DNA of 25,377 nt, taken from positions 1 through 25,377 of the IMG/VR virus record IMGVR_UViG_3300013113_000626; one strand, 5' to 3'. The position numbers and the translations under genes are program-made. Positions 1 to 9,089 of this stretch are shown here, piece by piece (position 1 is the stretch's first letter; the number at the start of each line of letters is the position of its first letter). This DNA is from a virus. The notes under the pieces are model-generated. The model was not told the origin of the DNA, ran no database searches, and worked only from the letters and a program-made list of their open reading frames with translations.

Positions 1-1
1 A

Positions 2-418
2 GAACATGGTGAGTTATTGCTTAATACCTTAACAGATATTTGTAAAAATAAACAAATATATTTTATTAGGGGCGACGTGGAAGTAAAAGAGCGTAAAAAA
101 ATACAAGAATTAATGGAGCGCCAAAAAGATATAATAATCGTCGCTATATCAAAAATATTTTCTACAGGTATTAATATTAAAAATTTACATTATTTAGTGT
201 TTGCTAGCGGTGGAAAAGCAAAGATAAAAATTATACAAAGTATAGGTCGAGGCCTGCGCTTGCATAATGATAAGAAAGAGCTTATAATCTTTGATATCGC
301 TGATAATCTACGTTATGGTCAACGTCATGTAGAGCAACGGTTATCATTGTATGACAGCGAACACATAAAATATAAATTTACCCAGTATCATGAAACCAAA
401 GACAAAGAAACCAAATAA
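2..418 (+). CDS. uvsW: UvsW-like DNA/RNA helicase, C-terminal part (5'-truncated)
   Basis: The reading frame is open from the left edge of the window, so the N-terminal part of the gene, including the Walker A and DEAD-type motifs, lies outside. What remains, about 138 residues, is the second RecA-like domain of a superfamily 2 helicase. There is a motif V-like stretch (SKIFSTGINIKN) and a motif VI with an arginine finger (IQSIGRGLR, around nt 229-258), followed by a FDIADNL segment typical of T4 UvsW. In T4, UvsW unwinds R-loops and branched recombination intermediates and helps switch origin-dependent to recombination-dependent replication. The 3' end overlaps the gp55 gene by 29 nt, and the recombination genes 47 and 46 follow, which fits. 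An internal TTG at 17 is not a credible start because the frame continues upstream. Identification is by motif and gene order. Confidence 0.88.
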   Translation, partial: EHGELLLNTLTDICKNKQIYFIRGDVEVKERKKIQELMERQKDIIIVAISKIFSTGINIKNLHYLVFASGGKAKIKIIQSIGRGLRLHNDKKELIIFDIADNLRYGQRHVEQRLSLYDSEHIKYKFTQYHETKDKETK

Positions 419-830
419 AAAAACATATTACGTTAATCCAAAACAATTTTTACAACAACTAACAGAATATTATAGCACGGATGATTTAATTGACGAACTA
501 GCTGAGTCAGTTTATAAAATCGCTGTCGGTTTAAGTTATTCTCCAAACTTTATAAACTATAGTTATAAAGACGAAATGATAGGTGATGCTGTTGTAAAAA
601 TGATAGCTGCTGTAAAAAATAAAAAATTTAATCTTGATTCTGAGTCAAATCCGTTTTCATATTTTACTACTATTGCATATCACGCATTTATTAATAGAAT
701 AAAGAAGGAAAAAAAATATAGAGAAACAATTAGTGATTATCAAGAACAAGTATATGGATCTTTAGCTGATGAAGAAAGAATTGCTAATAAACAACCAGTT
801 AAAGACTACGATCGAGAATTATACACATAA
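390..830 (+). CDS. 55: T4 gp55-like RNA polymerase sigma factor for late transcription
   Basis: This 146-residue protein carries the most recognisable stretch of T4 gp55: NPFSYFTTIAYHAF followed by INRIKKEKK at about residues 87-109, corresponding to the sigma region 2-like core that binds RNA polymerase and the late -10 element. In T4, gp55 replaces host sigma70. With co-activator gp33 and the gp45 clamp, it directs transcription from TATAAATA promoters that lack a -35 box. The protein is shorter than T4 gp55 (185 aa). The missing length is mainly C-terminal, where T4 gp55 contacts the clamp, and the C-terminus here (DYDRELYT) does not obviously match that epitope. The ATG at 390 lies inside the uvsW gene; the stop overlaps the start of gene 47 as TAATG. 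Candidate target promoters are seen near 22375, 22791, 22796 and 24810. Confidence 0.9.
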   Translation: MKPKTKKPNKKTYYVNPKQFLQQLTEYYSTDDLIDELAESVYKIAVGLSYSPNFINYSYKDEMIGDAVVKMIAAVKNKKFNLDSESNPFSYFTTIAYHAFINRIKKEKKYRETISDYQEQVYGSLADEERIANKQPVKDYDRELYT

Positions 831-1876
831 TGGTAACTGAAAACAATAAAAAAATCGGCTTCTTCTCCGATTTACATATTGGCATACATCAAAACAGTGA
901 AAAATGGCATGATGTAGCATTTGAATGGGCAAAATGGTTTACGACGGAGTTAAGAAAGGAAAAAATCACTAAAATAATATTTGGCGGGGATTTTTTTCAC
1001 TATAGAGACGAAATAAACGTTAAATCTTTACATTTTGCAAATAATTTACTAGACTTATTTAATGATTTTGAAATATTCATGATTCCTGGTAATCATGACG
1101 CATATTATAAAGATAACTCGAATGTACATTCACTATCTATTTTAAGTAATAGGAACAATATTCATATTATTAATGAACCGAGCGTGCAAAATATGTTCGG
1201 GTTTAATATTTGTTTTTGTCCATGGGGAACTAGTATAGGTGAGATTTCAGAATCTGATTTAATAATCGGACATTTTGAAATTGAAAATTTCAATTTTAAT
1301 AGCTTTAAAGTATGTGAATCGGGCGTTCAATCGTGTGACTTACTAACAAAATCTAATCTTATAATTTCTGGTCACTTTCACAAACGTCAGCGTCGAAAAT
1401 ATTCAAATGGAGAGATAATTTATGCAGGAAATCCGTTTGAAATGGATTTTAACGATATACAAGACCAGAAAGGTTTTTATATTCTTGATCTTAGTGGGCA
1501 AGACATAGAGTATACTTTCATTGAAAATAAAATATCACCTATTCATGTAAAAGTAAACTTAAGTGAACTTGAAAAACTAAAAACAATCGCAAAGGAGGTC
1601 GGTTGGTCGAAGTTAGCTATAAAAATTGTTATTGATAAGGATATAAAGACAAACATACTCGATAAAATAATAGCATCTATAAATTTTGAAGCACCTTTCT
1701 CATTAGTAACAGATTATTTACATAAATTTAGTATCGGTGATAATATCGCAATAACGAACGAGTTAGGAGACTTGAATATTAAGCAATGTATTATAGAATA
1801 TATTGAGTCCTTAGATATAGACAACAAGGAAGAAGTAGTAAGGAGAACCGTACATTTGTATAATCAATTTGTATGA
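830..1876 (+). CDS. 47: gp47-like recombination endonuclease subunit (SbcD/Mre11 family)
   Basis: A 348-residue calcineurin-type metallophosphoesterase, close to T4 gp47 (339 aa). The metal-binding motifs are in the expected order: SDLHIG with D14 and H16, GGDFFH with D54, PGNHD with N88 and H89, GH at 147-148, and SGHFHKRQ with H182 and H184. With gp46 it forms the phage equivalent of Mre11-Rad50/SbcCD, which resects DNA ends to give 3' overhangs for UvsX-driven strand invasion. The start overlaps the gp55 stop by one base (TAATG), and the end overlaps the gp46 start in an ATGA arrangement, so translation of 47 and 46 is probably coupled, as expected for subunits of one complex. All catalytic residues appear intact. 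Confidence 0.94.
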   Translation: MVTENNKKIGFFSDLHIGIHQNSEKWHDVAFEWAKWFTTELRKEKITKIIFGGDFFHYRDEINVKSLHFANNLLDLFNDFEIFMIPGNHDAYYKDNSNVHSLSILSNRNNIHIINEPSVQNMFGFNICFCPWGTSIGEISESDLIIGHFEIENFNFNSFKVCESGVQSCDLLTKSNLIISGHFHKRQRRKYSNGEIIYAGNPFEMDFNDIQDQKGFYILDLSGQDIEYTFIENKISPIHVKVNLSELEKLKTIAKEVGWSKLAIKIVIDKDIKTNILDKIIASINFEAPFSLVTDYLHKFSIGDNIAITNELGDLNIKQCIIEYIESLDIDNKEEVVRRTVHLYNQFV

Positions 1877-3693
1877 AGTATATAAATTTCAATTCAATAA
1901 AAATTAGTAATTTCTTATCAATCGGAAAAGAGCCGATCGAAATTAATTTCAAAACAGGCCTAAACATAATTACCGGTGTTAATAGAGATAAACAAGATAG
2001 AAGAAACGGAGTTGGTAAGTCAACAATTGCTGATGCAATACATTTTGCTATTTTTGGTGAGACTATACGTGAAGTGTCGAAAGACTTTATTGTAAATTCT
2101 GTAAATAAGAAAAATACATATGTTGAAGTACATTTTTCAATAAATGAAAACAATAAAACAGATAACTATCGCATTATACGTAAATTAAAACCTACAAAAT
2201 GTTATCTGTATGCTAATGACGTTGATGTAACAGAAAGTACAATACCTAACACTAGTAAAAAAATAAAAAACATACTTAGTTGCTCTCCTGAGGTATTTCA
2301 AAACTGTGTTATAATGTCACTCAACACTACGTTGCCTTTTATGGCACAAAAGAAGGTTGAAAAAAGAAAATTTATTGAAGGTATTTTAAATTTAGAAATT
2401 TTCTCCGATATGTTATTAAGAGCACGGTCTGAATATAATGACGTACAGAAAAAATATGAGCACATTACAAAAGACTTTGATCATGCAACTAATATCTTTA
2501 AACTTCTCAACGACCAAAAAGAAAAAATAGTAACTAATATTATTGAGAGGAAAAATAAAATAAATGATAGAATAAAAATTATAAATGAAGAAATAGAGCA
2601 AAATAAAACAAAAATTAAAAAAATAAATAAAGACTTATACAACAAAAGCAAAGAAAAACTAAAATTTATAAAAAATAAACTAACAGATATTCAAAATCAA
2701 TTAGACTCTATTTCAAATAAAATTACTCAACATCAAACTGAAATTAAATTTTATAAAAAACAAACCTCTAGCATGGGCACGGAGGGGGACAGTTGTCCTG
2801 TCTGCTTACGACAAATTACTAGTGAAGATAGAGATCATATCTTACAGGAAAAAAATAAAATTAAAAAAGATATCGATAATTGTGAACAAGATATTGAAAG
2901 CTTATTACAACAACAAAAAAATATTTTTAATTTAAAGGAAAATAATATTACCGCCGAGTCTCAACTTAATGAATATATTTCTACTATAAAAACAGTTCAT
3001 AATAACAACAGATTAACCACGGTACATATTAATAGTCTTGAAAATGATCGAGGTGAAAATGAAAGCGAATTACAAGAACTAACAAAAAGAGAAACGAGTT
3101 TAGAAGTAAAAGAACTAAACAATAAATTAAAAGTAAAAGCAAAAGAAGTTGACGAATTAGAAGAGGTATCAAATAATATACATTCTGATTTAGAAATATT
3201 AGAAGTGGTAAAATATATTTTATCAGAAGAAGGTGTCAAATCATTTATTGTAAAAAAGATTTTAGATATTTTAAACACACGATTATTATATTATCTACAA
3301 AAAATGGACGCAAATTGTATCTGTAGATTTAATGAATATTTTGAAGAAGAAATTGTAAATGAAAAAAATGAACAGTGCTCATATTTTAATTTTTCTGGTG
3401 CTGAGAGAAAAAATATAGATCTTGCTATTTTATTCACATTTATAGATATGAGAAGGTTACAAGGTGACGTAGCGTATAATCTATTAATGTTCGATGAATT
3501 ATTAGATAGTTCACTTGATGAGAAGGGAGTAGAACTAGTGTTAAATATAATTAATGAACGAGTAGATAAACATCATGAAAGCATATATGTTATCTCTCAT
3601 AGAAAAGAATCCGTTAAGGCAGCTTCAGGTGAAGTTATTATGCTAGAAAAGAAAAATAGCGTTACAACGCGTGTGGATTTATCCAATAATTAG
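1873..3693 (+). CDS. 46: gp46-like recombination endonuclease subunit (SbcC/Rad50 ATPase)
   Basis: A 606-residue SMC-like ATPase, slightly longer than T4 gp46 (560 aa). The order is an N-terminal ATPase half with Walker A (GVGKST, residues 46-51), a Lys/Glu-rich coiled coil, a zinc hook CPVC (C308-C311) near the middle, a second coiled coil, and a C-terminal half. The C-terminal half has an ABC signature-like SGAER (508-512), Walker B LLMFDE with D541/E542, and the switch histidine H576 (VISHR). The Walker A loop looks extended: GVN and NGVGKS are separated by about eight residues (RDKQDRR region) that most Rad50 proteins lack. The signature has Ala-Glu-Arg in place of the more common Gly-Gly/Gln. 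Partner of gp47 immediately upstream (4-nt overlap). It bridges and processes DNA ends in recombination-dependent replication. Confidence 0.93.
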   Translation: MKYINFNSIKISNFLSIGKEPIEINFKTGLNIITGVNRDKQDRRNGVGKSTIADAIHFAIFGETIREVSKDFIVNSVNKKNTYVEVHFSINENNKTDNYRIIRKLKPTKCYLYANDVDVTESTIPNTSKKIKNILSCSPEVFQNCVIMSLNTTLPFMAQKKVEKRKFIEGILNLEIFSDMLLRARSEYNDVQKKYEHITKDFDHATNIFKLLNDQKEKIVTNIIERKNKINDRIKIINEEIEQNKTKIKKINKDLYNKSKEKLKFIKNKLTDIQNQLDSISNKITQHQTEIKFYKKQTSSMGTEGDSCPVCLRQITSEDRDHILQEKNKIKKDIDNCEQDIESLLQQQKNIFNLKENNITAESQLNEYISTIKTVHNNNRLTTVHINSLENDRGENESELQELTKRETSLEVKELNNKLKVKAKEVDELEEVSNNIHSDLEILEVVKYILSEEGVKSFIVKKILDILNTRLLYYLQKMDANCICRFNEYFEEEIVNEKNEQCSYFNFSGAERKNIDLAILFTFIDMRRLQGDVAYNLLMFDELLDSSLDEKGVELVLNIINERVDKHHESIYVISHRKESVKAASGEVIMLEKKNSVTTRVDLSNN

Positions 3694-3708
3694 CAATAAA
3701 TTTATATA

Positions 3709-4929
3709 ATGATTTCTCATTACAATCATATACCTCGCTTGCCATTCGCACCACCGCCGACGGGTAATCCGTCTTTAGCTCTACCTCGACATAAAAACGA
3801 ACGTCCTAAGACAGATAGTGCTGCACCAGATCTTCCCCGAGGTTTAAATTTTTACGCAGATTATTCAGGATGTGGTCATTGGAGAATGATCTGGCCAGAG
3901 TTGCTGCTTAACTGCTATAATAAAGCAAACGTACAGGGGGGTACGGTAATGATTGGAGATAAGGCTTTTTATAGTGGAGTTAAAACAGTTCGAATTCAAC
4001 GACAAGCAACTCAAACTCAAGCAAGTTATATAAAATGGTTAAAAGAATTAGCCAAAGAATTACATTTTAACGTCATATACGAAATAGACGATATAATATT
4101 TAAAGAAGATATACCACATTATAATAAATTTAGATTTGCGTTTGAAGATCCAAAAATTAGACAAACTAGTATGGAAATCATGGCTGCATGTGATGAAATT
4201 ACTGTAACCAATAAGTTTATGAAGGAGTACTATATGGAAAAAACCGGTAACAAACAAGTAACCGTTGTGCCTAATTTTATTCCTAGATTTTGGATGGATA
4301 GATATTTTGATCTTACAAAAATTAAAGAAAATTTTCAAAAATTTAAACATAAACCAAGAGTAGTATATTGCGGTAGCGGCGCTCATTTCGATATTGAAAA
4401 TAGAATCAAACAGAAAGATGATTTTTTCCATATTAACGATGTAATAAGAAAAACAGTAGACAAATTCCAATGGGTATTTATAGGCGGGTTTCCATTAACA
4501 CTAAGAGATTTAATATCACAAAAAAAGATTGAATATCATGAATGGACTAATTTAGTAGATTACCCTGCGTATATAAACAGTAAGAACCCTACAGTCTTTT
4601 ACGCTCCATTAGAAAATAGTACTTTTAATAAAGCTAAAAGTGATTTAAAATTTATTGAAGGGTGTGCGCTAGGGATTCCGACTATCTGTCAAGACTTATG
4701 CACATATGATACTGCATTTCATAAATTCACTACCGGAGATGACTTAATAGATAAAATAAAATATCTAACTAGTGATTATAAAAAATATATAAAAGAGGTA
4801 AGACGAGCTCGAGAGTATATGAAATCCAGATGGATGGAAGATAATATTAACTTCTACACTGAGTTATATTCATTTCCGTACGGTGATCCAAAGAGAAAAA
4901 ATCTTAATCGCTTAAACGGAATTAGTTGA
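3709..4929 (+). CDS. GT4-like glycosyltransferase (GT-B fold)
   Basis: A 406-residue protein with a Pro-rich, probably flexible N-terminus (about residues 1-40) and then a two-domain layout like GT-B glycosyltransferases. The N-terminal domain contains YADYSGCGHWR and an IYEIDDI stretch. The C-terminal domain has VVYCGSG followed by a nucleotide-sugar binding segment, FNKAKSDLKFIEGCALGIP (E317), which resembles the E-x7-E region of GT4 enzymes. Acceptor and sugar donor cannot be read from the sequence. In marine T4-like phages similar genes sit among replication genes; they could decorate the virion, alter the host envelope or modify DNA. It lies 15 nt after gene 46 and 32 nt before the polymerase gene, the widest gap in the rightward block. 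No signal peptide or membrane segment is evident. Family-level call only. Confidence 0.72.
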   Translation: MISHYNHIPRLPFAPPPTGNPSLALPRHKNERPKTDSAAPDLPRGLNFYADYSGCGHWRMIWPELLLNCYNKANVQGGTVMIGDKAFYSGVKTVRIQRQATQTQASYIKWLKELAKELHFNVIYEIDDIIFKEDIPHYNKFRFAFEDPKIRQTSMEIMAACDEITVTNKFMKEYYMEKTGNKQVTVVPNFIPRFWMDRYFDLTKIKENFQKFKHKPRVVYCGSGAHFDIENRIKQKDDFFHINDVIRKTVDKFQWVFIGGFPLTLRDLISQKKIEYHEWTNLVDYPAYINSKNPTVFYAPLENSTFNKAKSDLKFIEGCALGIPTICQDLCTYDTAFHKFTTGDDLIDKIKYLTSDYKKYIKEVRRAREYMKSRWMEDNINFYTELYSFPYGDPKRKNLNRLNGIS

Positions 4930-4961
4930 TTTATTGCTTCATATTCTTTATACTATAAAGA

Positions 4962-7619
4962 GTGTATAGAAACTTAGCGTACATACCAAATCAGCGCATT
5001 ATGCGGCTGTATACATGGGACGAGAATGGAGTTAGAATTGAAACTGATTGTCCGTATCGTCCATATTTTTATTCTGAAACGAATTCAAATCGATACGACG
5101 CAACTTCATTGTATGGTACAAAACTTCGAAGACATATTGCAAACAGCGAGCTAGATAGAAGAAAAAAAATCGAAGATCTTAATGATCATAAAATTTATGA
5201 AAATATTTCTCCCTACCAACAATTTTTAGTTGATAGGTTTTGGGAAGTAAACGAAACAGACGAATTTAGCAAGTTCCCTCTTAAGATATGGTTCTTTGAT
5301 ATTGAGACATATTCCCCTGACGAGTTTCCAAAACCAGACGAAGCCAGTCATATGATTAATGTAATTACTATCTATGACACCGTCGAAAAAATGTATTTTA
5401 CGTGGGGTATTAATCCATATAAACCAAAATCTGATGACGTAAAATATATTCACTGCAAGTCTGAGGTTGAATTATTACAAAAGTTTTTAGATTTTTACTG
5501 CAAGGATCGACCTGATATTTTATCTGGTTGGGCTAGTGAGACTTTTGATATACCATATGTAATTAATCGAGTTAGAAACTTATTAGGAGAAGACGCTACC
5601 CGGTTATTTTCACCCGTACATGATGAAATTATGAAGCCAATTTACCAACGTGTGTACCGTGGTAATTTCGGTCAACAAACATCAAAATACGTAGTTGAAG
5701 GGGTATCAATGTTAGATTATCTAGATGTGTATAAAACCTTCAGCATGGGCATGAAAGATAGTTATAAGTTAGATAATATAGCTCATATAGAACTAGGAGA
5801 GAACAAGGTAGATATAGGAGAAACTAACCTTGCAACACTGTCTATAGAAGATTGGGACAAATTTGTTGATTACAATATTCATGACGTAAGATTGTTAGTA
5901 AAACTGGATGCTAAGCTCATGTATATGGATTTAGCAAGAATGCTGTCTTACATAGGGTTAACTCCATTTAACGCGGCATTAGGTACTATTAGTACAGTTA
6001 ATGGTCGTGCTATCGTTGAAGCGAGAAAGTCAGACCCACCTAGAGTTATACCAACTTTTATAAAAGGAGATGACAGATCTGGTAAGTATGAGGGAGCGTA
6101 TGTAGGTGAACCTCAGCGTGGATTTCAAAAAAATATTATATCATTTGATGCTAACTCACTATATCCGAGTGTGATGGTAACTCTTAATTTAAGCCCGGAA
6201 ACAAAGATCGGTAGTATTGTAGGCACAGATAATGGTAAGGTATATATAAAGACAATAAACAATAAAGATATTGAAATGTCTTATGGGGATTTTAATAAAT
6301 GGTGCGCTAAAAATGAAATAGCAGTAACAAGAGCTAAGAAGCTTTTTTCACAAAAGAACAAAGGAATTTTTCCTAGAATTACAGATCACTTTTATGCTAT
6401 ACGATCAGGAAAAAAACAAGAATGGAACGAAGCTCGTGAAGAATTACATCAACTATCAGTAAAATTAGAAAAAGAAACTAACAACGAATCAAAGAAAATT
6501 TTACAACAAAAGATAAATGACACTAAATTTAAAATTGATCAATTATGGATCTGGCAATTTACGTTAAAAATTCTTATTAACAGGATTTATGGATATTTTG
6601 GTAATAAAAACTCCGCCATGGCTGATGGTGATATTGCACGGTCAATTACGCTAACTGGACGAGATGTAATTAAACAAAGCAATATTATTCTAAGAAATTA
6701 TATAAAAAGAGTAACAGGATTATCTGATAGAGAACTAGATAATAACGATCCTATTATTTATAATGATACAGATAGTTCGTATTGTACAATAACTCCGATC
6801 CTCGAGAATTTAAATATCCCGCTGCATGAAAATAATAAAATAGATGATAGGGTTTATAAATTAGTACAAGACATCGAAGACGATTTAAATGTTCATATTG
6901 AAAAATGGGCGAGAGAAACATTACTAACTAAAGATCCTAGATTTGTTTTTAAGCGAGAGTCTATTTGTGATAAAGGTATATTTTTACAAAAGAAGCGATA
7001 CGTCTTACACAAACTAGATGATGAAGGAGTTGTTTGTAATAAATTTAAATACACTGGAGTAGAAGTAGTTCGAACTACTATGCCCAATGCAATAAAACCA
7101 TATGTAAAGAAAATTATCGAACATATGATTATGACTGAAAATCAAGTCACTACAAATGAAATTTTTGAAGAGACATATGAGATTTTTAAATCATTACCTA
7201 TAAGAGATATTGCGTTTGTTATGGGTGTTAAAGAATACGAAAAATATAGTATATATGCTAAAGACTGGACAGTTAAAAAAGGAACACCGATTCATGTAAA
7301 ATCTTCTATATATTATAATAAACTTTTAGATCATTATAACATCTCTAATAACCACGAATATATTAGCTCCGGTGATAAGATAAGATATTTTTATACAGTT
7401 TCTCCTAACAAGTTTGGTTTGAATTCGTTAGGTTTTAAGTACGACATACCACCGGAATTTGAACAAGATTTTAAAATAGACTATGAAAAAATGTTTGATA
7501 AAATCGTTTATAGTGTTATTGATAGGTTTTATGACAACGTAAACTGGAAGTCGTTTCGACCCGGGGAAGCTGTTAATACGGATTTATTTGATTTCTTTAA
7601 AATACCCGTTGCAAATTAA
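4962..7619 (+). CDS. 43: Family B DNA polymerase with 3'-5' exonuclease (T4 gp43-like)
   Basis: An 885-residue replicative polymerase, near T4/RB69 gp43 length (about 900 aa). Exonuclease motifs: ExoI FFDIETY (D113, E115), ExoII around SGWASETFDIPY (D196), ExoIII YNIHD (Y304, D308). Polymerase motifs: motif A FDANSLYPSVM (D396), motif B K536 through NRIYGYFG (N540, Y543, G544), motif C NDTDSS (D602, D604). Proofreading and polymerisation residues all look intact. The start is GTG at 4962. An in-frame stop lies two codons upstream (TAA at 4956-4958), and no ATG occurs before residue 14, so GTG fits best; the N-terminus YRNLAYIPNQR matches what is known from marine T4-like polymerases. Only a weak AAAG precedes the start. 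Works with clamp gp45, gp32, gp41 and gp61, all encoded in this window; regA and clamp-loader genes 44/62 are not adjacent as they are in T4. Confidence 0.97.
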   Translation: MYRNLAYIPNQRIMRLYTWDENGVRIETDCPYRPYFYSETNSNRYDATSLYGTKLRRHIANSELDRRKKIEDLNDHKIYENISPYQQFLVDRFWEVNETDEFSKFPLKIWFFDIETYSPDEFPKPDEASHMINVITIYDTVEKMYFTWGINPYKPKSDDVKYIHCKSEVELLQKFLDFYCKDRPDILSGWASETFDIPYVINRVRNLLGEDATRLFSPVHDEIMKPIYQRVYRGNFGQQTSKYVVEGVSMLDYLDVYKTFSMGMKDSYKLDNIAHIELGENKVDIGETNLATLSIEDWDKFVDYNIHDVRLLVKLDAKLMYMDLARMLSYIGLTPFNAALGTISTVNGRAIVEARKSDPPRVIPTFIKGDDRSGKYEGAYVGEPQRGFQKNIISFDANSLYPSVMVTLNLSPETKIGSIVGTDNGKVYIKTINNKDIEMSYGDFNKWCAKNEIAVTRAKKLFSQKNKGIFPRITDHFYAIRSGKKQEWNEAREELHQLSVKLEKETNNESKKILQQKINDTKFKIDQLWIWQFTLKILINRIYGYFGNKNSAMADGDIARSITLTGRDVIKQSNIILRNYIKRVTGLSDRELDNNDPIIYNDTDSSYCTITPILENLNIPLHENNKIDDRVYKLVQDIEDDLNVHIEKWARETLLTKDPRFVFKRESICDKGIFLQKKRYVLHKLDDEGVVCNKFKYTGVEVVRTTMPNAIKPYVKKIIEHMIMTENQVTTNEIFEETYEIFKSLPIRDIAFVMGVKEYEKYSIYAKDWTVKKGTPIHVKSSIYYNKLLDHYNISNNHEYISSGDKIRYFYTVSPNKFGLNSLGFKYDIPPEFEQDFKIDYEKMFDKIVYSVIDRFYDNVNWKSFRPGEAVNTDLFDFFKIPVAN

Positions 7620-7642
7620 TTTTTTGATAATATAATAATTAC

Positions 7643-7999
7643 ATGGATATCATTACATACATTGATAGTATAGGTAGGACGTGTTTCGGAGAGCTAGTAG
7701 AGCAAACAGATTCACTTTTAAGAGTTAAAGCACCAGCGATGATTATGGTAACGCCCAATGACGCTGCTAATATGAAAGTTGATGTTATGCCGTTATTCTT
7801 TACTGAATTTTCTAGCGGTGAAGCGCCAATATTTAAATATCTAAACACTCAATACACAGAAGTCGAGGTTACTATTTCCGATAAAATATTAGTTCATTAT
7901 AATGCTAAGATTAATGTTAAGGAAGAAGCGAACCCTGAACCAGCAGCAGCCCCGCTATCTGACGAGAACATACCCGAAGTAACATTATTCGAGGAATAA
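7643..7999 (+). CDS. Conserved-type small protein between gene 43 and uvsX, unknown function
   Basis: A 118-residue protein with no recognised catalytic motif. The first 75 residues alternate hydrophobic strands and turns (IDSIGRTCFGELVEQTDSLLRVKAPAMI), suggesting a small beta-barrel reminiscent of Sm/LSm or OB folds, but this is only an impression from the strand pattern. The C-terminus is Glu/Pro/Ala-rich and acidic. The gene begins 23 nt after the polymerase stop and ends one base before uvsX. The GAGG that probably serves as the uvsX ribosome-binding site (7991-7994) lies in its last codons. In T4 this region carries the translational repressor regA, but no RegA similarity is visible here. 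Position between polymerase and recombinase suggests a role in replication or its control. Confidence 0.8.
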   Translation: MDIITYIDSIGRTCFGELVEQTDSLLRVKAPAMIMVTPNDAANMKVDVMPLFFTEFSSGEAPIFKYLNTQYTEVEVTISDKILVHYNAKINVKEEANPEPAAAPLSDENIPEVTLFEE

Positions 8000-8000
8000 T

Positions 8001-9089
8001 ATGTCAAAACTGGTTGATAAGGCATTTGCTAAGCTCCAAAAGCTTAACAGCAATGCTACTACTTTAGAGAAAAACACTCTGAGTAATGTAACAGAGTGGA
8101 TTGATACAGGTTGTTTAGTATTAAATTCTATCCTATCTGGGTCACTACATGGTGGCGTACCTAAGGGTAGAATTACAATTTTCGCTGGAGAGTCTCAATG
8201 CGGTAAGACTTTTATTTTAAATAAAATTCTCGCTAAAGCTCAAAAGCAAGGAATGATACCTATAATATTTGACACAGAGGTCGCTATTGAAAAAGAAGGT
8301 GCAGAAAATGTAGGTCTAGATGTTTCTAATGTAAAGTATGTTCCAATAGATACTGTAGAAAACTGTCGTAATCAAATAATGGCATTTTTAGATGAAGTAG
8401 AAAATGAACCAGAACTTCACGGAAAATTTATTATATCAATAGATTCATTAGGTAATTTAGCATCATCAAAAGAAATTCTTGATGCTGAGTCTAATAAAGG
8501 AGCCATGGACATGGGGCTGCGGGCCAAACAGCTAAAATCCATGATGCGTATTATTACATATAAAGCCGCGGTGACCGGTACAACTATTATATGTAGTAAT
8601 CATACATATGCTGATCCTGGTGCACTCCATCCTACCTTAGTCAAGCAACAAGCTGGTGGGTCGGGTCCTATGTACATGGCTTCTTTATTAGTTCAAATGG
8701 CAGCTAAAAAAGAAAGAACTGATGCTTCAAACGACAACGATGAGGCACTATCAGAAAGTAGAAACTACTCTGGAGTTACTCTTCGAATGCTTACTGTAAA
8801 AAATAGATTTATTCCAGCATTTTTACAAGCTGAAGCATATTTAAATTTCAAAACAGGTCTAGAAAAATATTCTGGATTAAAAGATATTGCCGTATCTCAC
8901 GGTATTGTACAACAAAATGGTTCTACATATAGTATGGGAGATAAAAAATTAGGTTATTATAAGAATTGGCGCAATGACGAAGAGACGTGGAAATCTATAT
9001 TACCTAAGTTAGAATCTTCTATAAATGAAAAATACCGGTATGGTAAATCATTAGAAGAGGGTGCTATATTAGAACAAGAAGATGAGTAA
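8001..9089 (+). CDS. uvsX: UvsX, RecA-like strand-exchange recombinase
   Basis: A 362-residue RecA-family ATPase (T4 UvsX is about 390 aa). Walker A is GESQCGKT (63-70), the catalytic Glu is in DTEVAIE (E93), and Walker B ends in IISIDS (D148). L1/L2-like DNA-binding regions surround MGLRAKQLKSMMR and the KQQAGGSGP segment. The C-terminus is acidic (EEGAILEQEDE), as is common in RecA proteins. It forms filaments on gp32-covered ssDNA and performs strand invasion for recombination-dependent replication, with ends supplied by gp46/47. A GAGG at 7991-7994, 6 nt before the ATG, is one of the clearest ribosome-binding sites in the window. The 3' end overlaps queC by 8 nt. Confidence 0.95.
   Translation: MSKLVDKAFAKLQKLNSNATTLEKNTLSNVTEWIDTGCLVLNSILSGSLHGGVPKGRITIFAGESQCGKTFILNKILAKAQKQGMIPIIFDTEVAIEKEGAENVGLDVSNVKYVPIDTVENCRNQIMAFLDEVENEPELHGKFIISIDSLGNLASSKEILDAESNKGAMDMGLRAKQLKSMMRIITYKAAVTGTTIICSNHTYADPGALHPTLVKQQAGGSGPMYMASLLVQMAAKKERTDASNDNDEALSESRNYSGVTLRMLTVKNRFIPAFLQAEAYLNFKTGLEKYSGLKDIAVSHGIVQQNGSTYSMGDKKLGYYKNWRNDEETWKSILPKLESSINEKYRYGKSLEEGAILEQEDE

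Noticed and set aside
371-378. TATAAATT resembling a late promoter before gene 55
   Set aside because: Lies inside the uvsW coding end with an imperfect final base, and late control of the late sigma gene is not expected; not supported.
1791-2153. Leftward open frame opposite genes 47/46
   Set aside because: Antisense to two well-supported genes; no recognisable motif or ribosome-binding site.
4934-4961. Sigma70-like promoter before gene 43 (TTGCTT and TATACT or TATAAAG)
   Set aside because: Spacing between the boxes is about 9 nt, not 16-18, and the AT-rich gap gives such matches by chance; no start can be assigned.
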